Positions 53,592-63,532 are shown, counted from the stretch's first letter. The stretch: DNA of 64,000 nucleotides from JAJYKC01 sp963823105 (GCA_963823105.1 CAWGKC010000017.1:496001-560000), one strand, 5' to 3'. The notes: generated by a model not told the origin, from the sequence alone. Numbers and translations are program-made.

Positions 53592-54707
53592 ATGAATAGG
53601 CGCACGTTTCTCCATCTGGCCGCCGCTTCCCCTTTGCTCGGTAACGAACCCCGGCTGCCCACCTATCGCATCGTCAGCGATTACCCGCACTCGCCCGATC
53701 CCGGAATGCCCGGCCCCTACCGCGGCCAAGTGGTCCGCGTCCACGCCGAGGATTCCATCGACACCGCGACCGATGTCGTGAACGCCGCCAAGGCGCGCCA
53801 AATGCTTTCCGCCGGTATGCGCGCGCTCACCGGCGAAGCGAGCGACGCCGCCGCTTGGTCCCGCTTCATCTCTCCCGCGGACGTGGTGGGCATCAAAGTC
53901 AATTGTTCCGGCGCGCCAAAAATGTGTTCTAACCCCGCCATCGTCGCCGGCATCGTCGACAACCTTACCGCCATCGGCGTAAAACCCCAGAACATCTATA
54001 TCTATGAGCGTTTCGAAGATCAGATGCGCTCCATCGGCTACGACAAATACGTTCCCGCCGGCGTTCACATTTTCGGCGCCGAGGGCTCCCGCGGTTCGAT
54101 CGCCAACTACGATCCCTATGTCTACGTCAACGCCGATTTCTTCGGCGAAGACGACACGCGATCCAACATGGTGCGCCTGGTCCCGGAAAAGCTCACCAAA
54201 ATCGTCAACGTTCCGAACATGAAGGAGCACCAGGCGGCTGGCGTCACCGGATGCCTGAAGAACATCGCCTACGGAAGCTTTTCGAACGTCGCCCGCTCCC
54301 ACCGCAGCGAAATCACCAACACCTATTCCTTCATCGGAACGCTGGCTTCCGTCGAGCCCCTGCGGTCGAGAACCGTCTTGCAAATCATGGACGGCTTGCG
54401 CGGCGTCTGGCACGGCGGCCCGTTCCTGCACGATCCCAAGTTCGAGTTTTTTCCAAAAGCGATGATGTTCGGCACCGATCCCGTCGCCATCGACCGCTTG
54501 CTGATCGACGAAATCGAAGCCAAACGAAAGCAGGAAGACGCTCCGTCCCTCTTTGACCGCTCGCCCTCCCGCATTCGTTCGAGCGAAGGCTTCGACAAAA
54601 ACTTCAACCACTTCATTCGCGAACCGGGTCACGTCGAATACGCCGGCCGCCTAGGGCTGGGCGAATACGAGAAAAACAAAATCCGCGTGAAGGCGGTTGA
54701 GCTTTGA
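53592..54707 (+). CDS. Tat-exported DUF362 family protein
   Basis: The 371-residue protein begins with MNRRTFLHLAAASPLL, a twin-arginine-type signal. The body matches DUF362, with DVVGIKVNCSGAPKMCSNPAIVAGIVDNL and IVNVPNMKEHQAAGVTGCLKNIAYG. The family is proposed to bind metal or a cofactor, but its reaction is not known. The stop overlaps the TTG start of the next gene, so the two are likely coupled. Confidence 0.8.
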   Translation: MNRRTFLHLAAASPLLGNEPRLPTYRIVSDYPHSPDPGMPGPYRGQVVRVHAEDSIDTATDVVNAAKARQMLSAGMRALTGEASDAAAWSRFISPADVVGIKVNCSGAPKMCSNPAIVAGIVDNLTAIGVKPQNIYIYERFEDQMRSIGYDKYVPAGVHIFGAEGSRGSIANYDPYVYVNADFFGEDDTRSNMVRLVPEKLTKIVNVPNMKEHQAAGVTGCLKNIAYGSFSNVARSHRSEITNTYSFIGTLASVEPLRSRTVLQIMDGLRGVWHGGPFLHDPKFEFFPKAMMFGTDPVAIDRLLIDEIEAKRKQEDAPSLFDRSPSRIRSSEGFDKNFNHFIREPGHVEYAGRLGLGEYEKNKIRVKAVEL

Positions 54708-55635
54708 ACGCTCTCGCCGCCGCCGCGATTTTGCCAACTCTCTTCTGGACCCTGGGACCGGACACCGCTTCCTCTCTTCAAGATGCGCGCATCGAACAGA
54801 TCGCCGTCCCCGCCGGCATGGCGGCTGCCTGGAAAAATTCCACCGGCATCTCGATCCGCACCGCCGATCCACGCGACCTTACTAAGCTCCTCCCCCCTCC
54901 GTCGGATATCACTACGACGAGGCGGCCGCGAGCTCCACACCTTGGGTAAATTCGAATGGCTGGAAATACCTACGAAACCCCAAAGGAACTTTCTATTACG
55001 AAATCCCCGGACCGGGCGCCGCCCTCGCCGCCGCCGAGGCCTTCGCCTACGGAGGCCACGCGCTCCTCCACACCGACGCCGCCGGATTGAAGCCCCTTGG
55101 CCGCATGCTCGAATTTCTGAAAACCGTTCCGCCGATGGACTCTCCGTCGCTGGCCAATATCGGCTACATCGACGACGGCACTCCCGCTTCCGGCGAGCTG
55201 ATGAATCTCCTGGTCCGGCGCAACCTGATGTTTCGCCTTGAATCCTCCCCGGACCCCCATCTCGACCTGAATGTCCGCTACGGCGCGGGCGACTACGCCA
55301 AACCGTCGAATGGCGACCCATCTGCGCTCGCCCAAAAAGTCCGTTCCGATCTTACCGACGACAAACGTCTGGTCCGCATCTTTGGCAGCGAAGTGGTAAT
55401 CGCCCGCCTAACCGGCTCCGCCGTCCGCGTCCGCGTTCAACTGTTGAACTACGCCGCCGCTGCGCGCCGCGTCCAGGAGATCCGCGTCAGCGTGAAGGGC
55501 CGTTATCCCAAACATGCCCTCGCGGTGGCCGGCGTTCCCGATGCCGCCCTCGCCGATTACAAGGTGGGGGAGGACTGCACCGAATTCACCATCCCATCGC
55601 TCAAAGAGTACGCCGTTGTCGACCTTTCCCGTTAA
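54704..55635 (+). CDS. Exported protein of unknown function (frameshifted)
   Basis: From a TTG start overlapping the DUF362 stop, the protein has a hydrophobic signal-like N-terminus (MNALAAAAILPTLFWTLG). The frame breaks in a run of six C at 54892-54897; adding one C joins LLPPSVGYHYDEAAAS to a long second frame (EIPGPGAALAAAEAFAYGGHALLHTDAAGLKPLG to the end), 310 residues. The C-terminal half has IFGSEVVIARLTGSAVRVRVQLLNYA, beta-rich like a fibronectin- or Ig-type sandwich. I do not recognise the family. It is co-directional with DUF362 and the amidohydrolase. Confidence 0.6.
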
Positions 55636-55641
55636 ACACTC

Positions 55642-56961
55642 ATGACAAAGACATCGAATCATTTCTGGAACACCGCGAAACTCTCCTTGTCGCTCCTCGC
55701 CGGAGCCGCCGCGCTCATGGGACAAACCCAATACGACTTACTCCTCCAGGGCGGCCATGTCATCGACGCCAAAAGCCACGTCAGCGCCATTCGCGACGTC
55801 GCCGTCCGCGACGGTAAGATCGCCGCCGTCGCCGCGCACATCGAACCTTCCACCGCGCTCAAGGTCGTCGATGTCTCCGGGCTGTACGTCACGCCCGGCC
55901 TGGTGGACATCCACGTCCACGTCTATGCCAGCACCGGCGAGAAAGGCTCCTATGCCGGCGACAATAGCGTCTTTCCCGACGGCTTCACCTTCCGCTCCGG
56001 CGTCACCTCCGTCGCCGACGCCGGAAGCTCCGGCTACAAGAATTTCGACGACTTCAAGACTCACATCATCGACCGTTCGAAGACCCGCGTCCTGGCCTTT
56101 CTCAATATCGTCGGCGCCGGCATGCGCGGACCCAAGTTCGAAAACATCCTCGCCGACATGCAACCTCAGCCCGCCGCCGAGATGGCGCTGAAACATCCCG
56201 GATTAATCGTCGGCATCAAAACGGCCCACTACATCGGACCCGAATGGACCCCCGTCGAGCACGCCGTCGAAGCCGGGAACATCGCCAAAATCCCCGTCAT
56301 GGTGGACTTCGGCGAAGATCATCCGGAACGCCCTCTTGCCGATCTGGTCACCAAGAAACTTCGTCCCGGCGATATTTATACTCACTGCTATTCGGGCCTG
56401 CGCCACGAGTTGGACGCCTCCGGCCATGTGAATCCCGGCATGTGGGAGGGACGCAAGCGCGGTGTCATCTTCGACGTCGGCCATGGCGGCGGCAGCTTTG
56501 CCTGGCGCGTCGCCGTGCCCGCCATTCAGCAGGGTTTCCTACCCGACTCCATCTCCACCGATCTCCATATCTCCAGCATGAACGCCGGCATGAAGGACAT
56601 GATCAACGTGATGAGTAAGTTCCTCGCCATGGGCTTATCCTTGGACGACGTCGTCGCCCGCTCCACCTGGAATCCGGCGCGGGAAATTCATCACGAGGAA
56701 CTCGGCAATCTCTCCGTCGGATCCGGAGCCGACGTAGCCGTGTTGCGGTTGGCGAAGGGCAAGTTCGGCTTCACCGACATGTACGGCGCGCGCATGGACG
56801 GCGACGAAAAACTCACCTGCGAACTGACGCTCCGCGACGGCCGCGTCGTCTACGATTTGAATGGCATCACGCGCCCCGATTGGAAAACGCTTCCCAAGGA
56901 CTACAAATTCACTTCCGATCCCCGCTGGGACGCGTTAACCCCCAACCGGCGCAAGAGCTGA
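55642..56961 (+). CDS. Exported amidohydrolase/deacetylase-family metallohydrolase
   Basis: The 439-residue protein has an N-terminal signal (MTKTSNHFWNTAKLSLSLLAGAAALMGQ) and a two-metal amidohydrolase core: VTPGLVDIHVHVYAS, VIDAKSHVSAIRDVAV and later DIYTHCYSG and STDLHISSM. It resembles the EF_0837-type deacetylase family, found in other bacteria near DgaE/SelA-like PLP enzymes (family knowledge); such a PLP gene lies 3 kb downstream here. A substrate with an N-acyl or N-carbamoyl group is plausible. It converges on the PQQ-type gene after 4 bases. Confidence 0.85.
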   Translation: MTKTSNHFWNTAKLSLSLLAGAAALMGQTQYDLLLQGGHVIDAKSHVSAIRDVAVRDGKIAAVAAHIEPSTALKVVDVSGLYVTPGLVDIHVHVYASTGEKGSYAGDNSVFPDGFTFRSGVTSVADAGSSGYKNFDDFKTHIIDRSKTRVLAFLNIVGAGMRGPKFENILADMQPQPAAEMALKHPGLIVGIKTAHYIGPEWTPVEHAVEAGNIAKIPVMVDFGEDHPERPLADLVTKKLRPGDIYTHCYSGLRHELDASGHVNPGMWEGRKRGVIFDVGHGGGSFAWRVAVPAIQQGFLPDSISTDLHISSMNAGMKDMINVMSKFLAMGLSLDDVVARSTWNPAREIHHEELGNLSVGSGADVAVLRLAKGKFGFTDMYGARMDGDEKLTCELTLRDGRVVYDLNGITRPDWKTLPKDYKFTSDPRWDALTPNRRKS

Positions 56962-56965
56962 CCGG

Positions 56966-59271
56966 CTAAGGCAGAGCGAAAGCCACAATATTGCCGCCAG
57001 CCGCCATCGCGATATACTGCTTCCCTCGAACCGAGTAAGTCATCGGCGAGGCGTGTAAGTGCTGGTTCAGCGGAAAATGCCACAACGGCTTTCCCGTCTT
57101 CGCGTCCAGCGCCGAGAACGCCCCGTCGTTGTCGCCAAAGAAAAGCAGTCCGGAAGCGGTTCCTAATATCCCCGCCCAGGACTCGCCCGGGCCGCTCTGC
57201 TCGTACTCCCACGCGATTTTGCCGGTTTGCAGATCCAGCGCCCGCAGATATTTTTTCGGCTCCTGATCGTGAACGCCGCGCGCCGCGCCGCCATAGAACG
57301 ACTCACCCAACTTCCACCACTCCGGCGACTTACTAAATATATTACACTTCTCCAGCGCCATTAGATAGAACAACCCGGTGACTGGGTTATAAACCGTCGA
57401 CATCCAATTCGACGCGCCGTCCATCGAAGGACAAATGTTCGTCCCTTCCACCGTCGGCTGCCAGGCATCGCTCAAAATCGGCCGCCCGTCCTTCCCGATC
57501 CCCTTGGCCCACGTCAGCCTCTTCACGAACGGCGATGCCGCCAGAAACTCCCCATTCGTGCGGTCCAATACATAAAAGAATCCGTTGCGATTGCCTTGCA
57601 ACATCAGCTTCCGCGGATGGCCATGATACTCGGCATCCACCACCATCGGAGTCTCGGCGGAATCCCAATCGTGTAAATCGTGAGGGGTAAATTGGAAATA
57701 CCACTTCAACTCGCCGGTCTTCGGCTGCAGCGCCAGCACCGAATCGGCGTAGAGATTATCGCCCTTGCGTTCGTCGCCGTTGAAATCCGGACACGGATTT
57801 CCCGTCGTCCAGAAGAGCGAATCGGTCTCGGCGTCGTAAGTTCCCGTCAGCCACGTCGAAGCGCATCCGTGTTCTATGGCGCGGCCAACCCAGGTCTTCG
57901 CCAGCGGCTCTCCCGGCAGCGGCACCGTCCAGAATTGCCACACTCGCTCACCCGTCGCCGCCTTGTACGCGGAGACAAAACCGCGTATGCCCTCGTCGCC
58001 GCCGGAGACCCCGGAAACCACCAGATCGCCCACCACTAGCGGCGCCGAGGTCGATCCGTATTGTTGCCCCGCCGGAGCCATCTCCGTATCCCACAGCAGT
58101 CCGCCCGTCAGCCGGTGCAGCGCGAGCAGGTGCGCATTATCGGTCACGATGAAAACGCGGTCGCCCAAAATCGCCACGCCGCGATTGATGCCGCTCGATG
58201 CGTCGCCCACCAGCGCCTTGCTGCGCGGACGGCTATAGCTCCAAATCTCGCGCCCACTCGTCGCATCGAGCGCATGAACCGTGTTCACCGTGGTGACGTA
58301 CATCACTCCGCCGGCCACAACCGGCGTCACCTCCAGGCTGCGCCCGCCCGACACCGGAAACATCCACTTCGGCGCCAGATGCGCTACGTTCTCCGCCGTA
58401 ATCTGCTTCAGATCGCTGTAACGGTTCCCGCCGATGTTGCCGTGATACGTCGGCCACTCGCCTTCCTTCGGATGCGCCACTTCGTTCCACGTGACCGCGC
58501 CCGGCAGTGGCTTCTCCGCCAAATCGGCATCCACGCCGGAAAGTTTCGCTGGCGCGTGCGCCAAAAACGCCAGCAGATTCCGGGTGTCTTCCTCGCTCGC
58601 CTTAAGCGCCGGCATCGATCGAACCGGCCTCGCGGTCAACCCTCCCGATTTCCTCGCGGCGCAGGAAATACAACCGTCCGTCGAAGTCCTGCAACTGCAT
58701 GTCGAAGCCGCTTTCGTTTCGAATGAAGCCATGCACCGCGCGCCCGGAACGCAGCTTCACCGTCGCAACCTCATACCCTCGCACGCGATTCGCATTGGGT
58801 TTCGCCAGCGCCCGCTCCAGTTCCGCCAGAGTCATTCGATGTCCGGCGCCGGTAAGGTCCGGGCCTTTTACGCCTCCTCGCCCCGCGATCATGTGACAAG
58901 CCGAGCACCCTCCCGCACCGAAAAAGAACGCCTGCCCCGCCTCCACATCGCCGGCGATTTTTACGTCGCCCGCCGGTTCCACGCGGGAACGTACAAAGGC
59001 CACCAATTGCGTCATTTCTTCGTCCGGAACCTGAAACGCGGGCATGCCCAGCATCGGGAATCCCGTTGCGGATTAGGTCCCGCACGGCCTGATCGGACTG
59101 CACGCGCTGACGGTCGCCTTGCCCAACTCCAGGCGCCCGCTCGCCTCCCATTCCATCGGCGCCATGACAGCCTGCGCAACGAACCTCGAAACGTTTGTGT
59201 CCGGCCTCGACGGGATCGTCCGCGGCAATGGCGGCGGAAGCGAAAGAAACCAAAAGAAAGAATTTGAGCAT
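56966..59271 (-). CDS. Cytochrome c - PQQ-type dehydrogenase fusion (two frameshifts)
   Basis: Three frames in order build one secreted protein of about 767 residues: signal peptide (MLKFFLLVSFASAAIAA); cytochrome domain with CAGCHGADG; a second heme motif CSACHMIAG in a membrane-bound-dehydrogenase-type heme domain; then a PQQ-type beta-propeller (WPTYHGNIGGNRYSDLKQI to the end) with repeats such as WAGILGTASGLLFFGDNDGAFSALDAKTG. Breaks are at the ggg run 59056-59058 (one extra base restores NGIPMLGMPAF) and between 58610 and 58650. It would oxidise an alcohol or sugar in the periplasm and pass electrons to its own hemes. Confidence 0.8.
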
Positions 59272-59272
59272 C

Positions 59273-60011
59273 TTACTTGGAAAAGATCAGGGTACCGAAA
59301 TTCTCGGGCACGTGATTGGGATCGCGATGCTGGACGCACGTGGGCTGCCAGCAAAGGAAGTGCCGCTGAGGGTCCGCACCAAGGCCGCCGATGCGGTACA
59401 GATTCACCCGCCAGCGGCTTCCCGCCGTCACCGCCTCGCTCGTCACGGCCTTCAAGCGGAATCCGCGCGGCCGCGTACCAGATCTTCGATTTTTCGTCGA
59501 TCCGCGCCGCCGTCTTCCATCCCGACCGCCAGCTCTGGTCGTAGCTCTCATGATCCAAATCGATCGCCAGGTCGATCCAATCGCCCGTCGGCGCGATTTC
59601 GAATTCCCGGTAATGCCGGATATTTTTCCAGTCGCTGCCAAGAAACATCTCCACCACGTCGCGGTCCCAAAGCTTATTGCGCGGCCCGCCGCCCTGCGCC
59701 GGCAAGAACAGATTTAGTACCTTGTACGGACAGGAAAATAGAATATATACGTCGCTATCGGTCCAGAACGCGCGGATTTCCGTGCGCAACTCCGGGTACT
59801 CCAGCACGCGGCTGCAATCCTTCACGATGGCGCTTCGCGCCGCCGTTTTCCACGCCGCCGATTCGGGGTCGGCGTTGAAATCGGGCGATCCCTTCACATA
59901 GGGAATCGAAAGCGACGCCGTCGGCGGAACCACCTGGCACGGCTCCTGCGCCTGCAGCGAAACGATACCGGCGGCGATGGCGAAAGCTTGGCATACAAAA
60001 AGTGTTTTCAT
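59273..60011 (-). CDS. Secreted CBM9-like (DOMON-type) protein (frameshifted)
   Basis: ATG 60011 opens a signal peptide (MKTLFVCQAFAIAAGIVSLQAQ) and a carbohydrate-binding family 9-like sandwich (PYVKGSPDFNADPESAAWKTA, EIRAFWTDSDVYILFSCPY, REFEIAPTGDWIDLAIDLDHE). After ARIPL the frame fails. Removing one base of the aa pair at 59454-59455 continues as KAVTSEAVTAGSRWRVNLYRI to a TAA at 59273, 245 residues. It lies 1 base before the cytochrome-PQQ gene, so the two are one transcript. It may dock the dehydrogenase to a sugar polymer (inference). Confidence 0.78.
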
Positions 60012-60134
60012 GTCTGGAATCCCCCGGCGGGAAGTTGGGATAAGCGCGATACTACCATAGAGAGGCGGCCCGGCGCGCCCGAGCTCACTTTCCCCCTGCA
60101 AAGGCGCGTTTTATGGTATGAAAGTGGGTTACCC

Positions 60135-61739
60135 ATGGAAAACGAACTCGACGGAAGAAATCGCAACCTCGCAGCCGGCTCTTTGAGCCGGAGGCAATTA
60201 TTTCAACGTGGAGGAACGATGGCCGCGGCCTGGGGCGCTTTCGGCGCCGCCGGAGTAGCCGAAGCCTCGACGCTCAACATCGGAAGCGGCATGTATGAAT
60301 CCATCGGCGTCAAGCCGCTCGTCAATTGCCGCGGCACGTTCACCATCATCAGCGGCTCGCTGTCCCTCCCCGAGGTCAAGCGCGCCATGCTCGAAGCCTC
60401 CCAGCATTACGTCGACATGGATGAATTGATGGAGGCCGTCAGCCAACGTCTGGCCGAAATCACCGGCGCCGATTGGGGTATCGTCACCGCCGGTTGCGCC
60501 GCCGCCATGACCCACGTCACCTCCGCCTGCCTCGCCGGATGCGATCCGGAAAAGATGCAGCACCTGCCAAACCTCGCCGGCATGAAGAGCGAGGTCGTCA
60601 TCCCCGCTTACTCCCACAACGTCTACGACCACGCCATCCGCATGTTGGGCGTGAAAGTGGTCTTGGTAGGCGACGCTTCCAAATTAGAGGAAGCCTTCAA
60701 CGAGCGAACCGCGCTGGTCTACATCCTGGCCGGCCCAGGCGATGAGGGCCCGCTCGGCACGCACGCGATTTCCGCCGTCGCCAAAAAACGCGGCGTCCCC
60801 GTTCTCGTCGACGCGGCGGCGGAAATGTTGACCATCCCTAATATCCATCTCCAGCGCGGCGCCACCATGGTCGCCTATAGCGGCGGCAAATGCCTGCGCG
60901 GCCCGCAGAGCGCCGGCCTCTTGCTTGGCGATAAAAATCTTCTCCAAGCCGCCTGGGCCAATAGCGCTCCGCACCACGCCTTCGGACGCTCCCTGAAAGT
61001 CGGCAAGGAAGAGATCATGGGCATGCTCGCCGCTGTCGAAATGTGGCCGAAACGCGACCACAAGGCCGAGTGGGACCAGTGGCAAGGGTGGCTTGATCAC
61101 ATCTCCTCGGAAGTAACGAAGGTCGACGGCGTCACCACCAAAGTTCGCCAGCCCGAGAGCTTATCGAACCACGCTCCGGAGTTGGTCATTCAGTGGGACG
61201 GAGCGAAATTGGGAATCACCGGACGCGAAGTGGCCAAGACGCTGCTCGCCACCGAACCGCGCGTCGCTCTCGCCGGCTCTCGCGGCGCCCGGCCGCACAC
61301 GATGGAAAGCTCCGTCACCGTGATGCCCTATATGATGATGCCCGGCGACGACAAAATCGCCGCCGAACGCCTGTACGCCGTTCTTTCCAAGCCGCCCCAC
61401 TTCGAAAATCCCGCCGAACCCCAGGGACAACTGGCGAACGTCGCCGGCCAATGGCAGGCGCAACTGGAGTTTCTCCGCGGCTCGGCCTCGAACGTCTTCG
61501 TCTTCGAACAGAACGGCGCGGCGCTGAACGGAGTCCACGACGGCGAGTATTATTCCGGAGATTTGCACGGCGAAGTCGAGGCCAACGAAATCCGCTTCCG
61601 TAGTTTCCGCCGGGCCGAAGGCACCGAGCTGTCCTACGAATTCACCGGCAAAGTGGACGGCGATTCGATGGAGGGGACTGTGAATATGGGCGAATACGGC
61701 GAAGCCCGTTTCGCCGCGAGGAGGCATAAATACGCATGA
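60135..61739 (+). CDS. Tat-exported SelA/DgaE-like PLP enzyme with C-terminal beta-barrel extension
   Basis: The 534-residue protein starts at ATG 60135, with a Tat signal (SRRQLFQRGGTMAAAWGAFGAAG). The fold-type I PLP domain shows NCRGTFTIISGSLSLP, the Asp region VLVDAAAEMLT and the Schiff-base Lys in AYSGGKCLRGPQSAGLLLG. It is a paralog of the enzyme at 40186. Residues about 435-534 form an extra beta-rich domain (VAGQWQAQLEFLRG, NGAALNGVHDGEYYSGDL, GKVDGDSMEGTVNMGEYG), like a small lipocalin. RidA follows with a four-base overlap and the MFS carrier after it. DgaE-like enzymes remove ammonia from D-glucosaminate-type substrates. Confidence 0.85.
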   Translation: MENELDGRNRNLAAGSLSRRQLFQRGGTMAAAWGAFGAAGVAEASTLNIGSGMYESIGVKPLVNCRGTFTIISGSLSLPEVKRAMLEASQHYVDMDELMEAVSQRLAEITGADWGIVTAGCAAAMTHVTSACLAGCDPEKMQHLPNLAGMKSEVVIPAYSHNVYDHAIRMLGVKVVLVGDASKLEEAFNERTALVYILAGPGDEGPLGTHAISAVAKKRGVPVLVDAAAEMLTIPNIHLQRGATMVAYSGGKCLRGPQSAGLLLGDKNLLQAAWANSAPHHAFGRSLKVGKEEIMGMLAAVEMWPKRDHKAEWDQWQGWLDHISSEVTKVDGVTTKVRQPESLSNHAPELVIQWDGAKLGITGREVAKTLLATEPRVALAGSRGARPHTMESSVTVMPYMMMPGDDKIAAERLYAVLSKPPHFENPAEPQGQLANVAGQWQAQLEFLRGSASNVFVFEQNGAALNGVHDGEYYSGDLHGEVEANEIRFRSFRRAEGTELSYEFTGKVDGDSMEGTVNMGEYGEARFAARRHKYA

Positions 61740-62242
61740 AAAACACCACCAACGACAAAGGATCGAATATGACCAAGAGTAATCGACGAGGATTCCTAGG
61801 CAAAGGATTGACCGTCGCCGCGGCCGGCGCCGCGGTGGCCGCCACTGGAACGATGCCGGCGTCCGCACAGGACAAGCCAACCAAAAAAGTGCTTTGGCGC
61901 GATGGCAAAAAGCCCGACAAGACCCCGCTCTTCAGCGGCACCGTCTCCTTCGGAAACCTGCTCTTCATCTCCGGCGTCGGCGCCCACTTCGAGGGCGACA
62001 TCAAGGCCCACACCAAGCACGTTCTCGACGAAATCCAGAAACAACTCGAAGCGAACGGCTCCTCGATGAGCAAAGTCCTGAAGTGCAATGTGTATCTGAA
62101 CGACCTCAAAGACTACGTCGGCATGAACGAGGAGTTCCAGGGCCGCTTCGGCGACGAACCGCCCGTCCGCACCACCATCGCCGCCGCCGGAGGCATTCCG
62201 GGCAAATCGCTGGTTGAGATCGACGTCATCGCCTGCATCTGA
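61736..62242 (+). CDS. Tat-exported RidA (YjgF/UK114) family protein
   Basis: The 168-residue protein carries a twin-arginine signal (NRRGFLGKGLTVAAAGAAVAATG) before a RidA domain with TVSFGNLLFISGVGAH, VLKCNVYLNDLKDYVGMNEEF and the conserved Arg in PVRTTIAAAG, followed by VEIDVIACI. The conserved Arg and Glu suggest an active enamine/imine deaminase. GAGGAGG precedes ATG 61736; ATG 61769 is an alternative with AAAGGA. RidA enzymes hydrolyse reactive enamine/imine intermediates from PLP dehydratases, which fits its coupling to the PLP gene. Most RidA proteins are cytosolic. Confidence 0.87.
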   Translation: MKNTTNDKGSNMTKSNRRGFLGKGLTVAAAGAAVAATGTMPASAQDKPTKKVLWRDGKKPDKTPLFSGTVSFGNLLFISGVGAHFEGDIKAHTKHVLDEIQKQLEANGSSMSKVLKCNVYLNDLKDYVGMNEEFQGRFGDEPPVRTTIAAAGGIPGKSLVEIDVIACI

Positions 62243-63532
62243 TGCGCTCGCGCATCCGCTGGCTCTTGATCCTGTGGATGTTCGCCGTCAGCGCGATCGC
62301 CTACCTCGATCGGGTCAACATCTCGATCGCCGGCCAAGCGATCGCCGCTGAATTTCATCTCGACAACGTCCAGCTCGGCTGGGTATTCAGCGCCTTCGTC
62401 CTCGGCTATGCCTTATTTCAAGCGCCCGGCGGCTGGCTCGCCGACCGCATCGGCCCGCGCCGCGTCCTCGCCCTCGGCGTCGTTTGGTGGGCCATATTCA
62501 CCACCGCCATCACAATCCTCCCCGCCGGCGTCCCGGCTTTGCTCGCCCTGCTCGTCGCCGTCCGCTTCTTCCTCGGCATGGGCGAAGCCGTCGTCTACCC
62601 GGCCTCCAACTGCGTCGTCTCCGCCTGGATTCCCTCTTCCGAGCGCGGCATCGCCAATGGCGTCATCTTCGCCGGCGTCGGCTTCGGCGCTGGCGTCACG
62701 CCGCCATTGATCGCTTATCTCCTGCTCCACTACGGCTGGCGCTCGTCCTTCTGGGCTAGCGCCGCCCTCGGCCTCGCCGCCGGCGCCGTCTGGTTCGTAA
62801 TCGCTCGCGACCGTCCATCCCAACATCCCTGGATCACCCCCGCCGAACGCGATTTCATCGAAGCCGGCCTCCCTGCCGCGCCCGCCGCAGGCGGCTCCGG
62901 ACGACTCTCCCTGCCCGCCATCCTCGCCAATCGCGACGTCCGGCTCGTCACCTTCAGCTACTTCTGCTACGGCTACGCCGCCTACATTTTCTTCAGTTGG
63001 TTCTTCATCTATCTCAGCGGCGTTCGCGGCCTCAATCTCCGCCAAAGCTCTTACTACACCATGCTCCCGTTCATCGCCATGGCCATCGGTTCGCCGCTTG
63101 GGAGGCTGGATCAGCGACCGCCTCACGCTTAGCCACGGCGCCCGCGTCGGCCGCTGCTTCGTCGCCTCCGCAGGCATCGGTCTTTCCGCGCTTTTCATCG
63201 CCGCCGGAACGCTGGTCGCCGACGCCCGCCTCGCCAGTGTTGTCCTCGCGGGCGGCGCAGGCGCGCTCTATCTTTCGCAAAGCTCGTTCTGGTCCATCAG
63301 CGCCGACATCGGCGGCGAAGCGGCCGGCGCCGTCTCCGGCGTCATGAACATGGGCGGCCAACTCGGCGGCGCGCTCACCGCGTCTCTAACTCCCGCCATC
63401 GCCAATCATCTCGGATGGAACGCGTCGTTTCTTACCGCCGCCGCCCTTTGCGCCGCCGGCTCCTTGGTCTGGTTGCTTGTCAAGCCCCCGCCGTCGCGGC
63501 CCGCTAATTCTGAAATGGCAGATACGGCATGA
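62242..63532 (+). CDS. MFS transporter, anion:cation symporter-like (frameshifted)
   Basis: The gene encodes a 429-residue major facilitator with about 12 helices: IAYLDRVNISIAGQAIAAEF, WLADRIGPRRVLALG and the ACS-type FLGMGEAVVYPASNCVVSAWIP. The frame breaks after AMAIGSPLG; deleting one G of the GGG run at 63100-63102 continues into WISDRLTLSHGARVGRC and the last helices, ending at 63532. ACS carriers move hexuronates, glucarate, gluconate or similar organic anions. Its position after the PLP lyase and RidA genes suggests uptake of their keto-acid product (inference). Confidence 0.83.

Noticed and set aside
56962..56965. Possible terminators at convergent gene ends (also 2815, 18676, 39619, 52767)
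   Set aside because: Gaps are 4-26 bases with no GC hairpin followed by a T-run that I can support.
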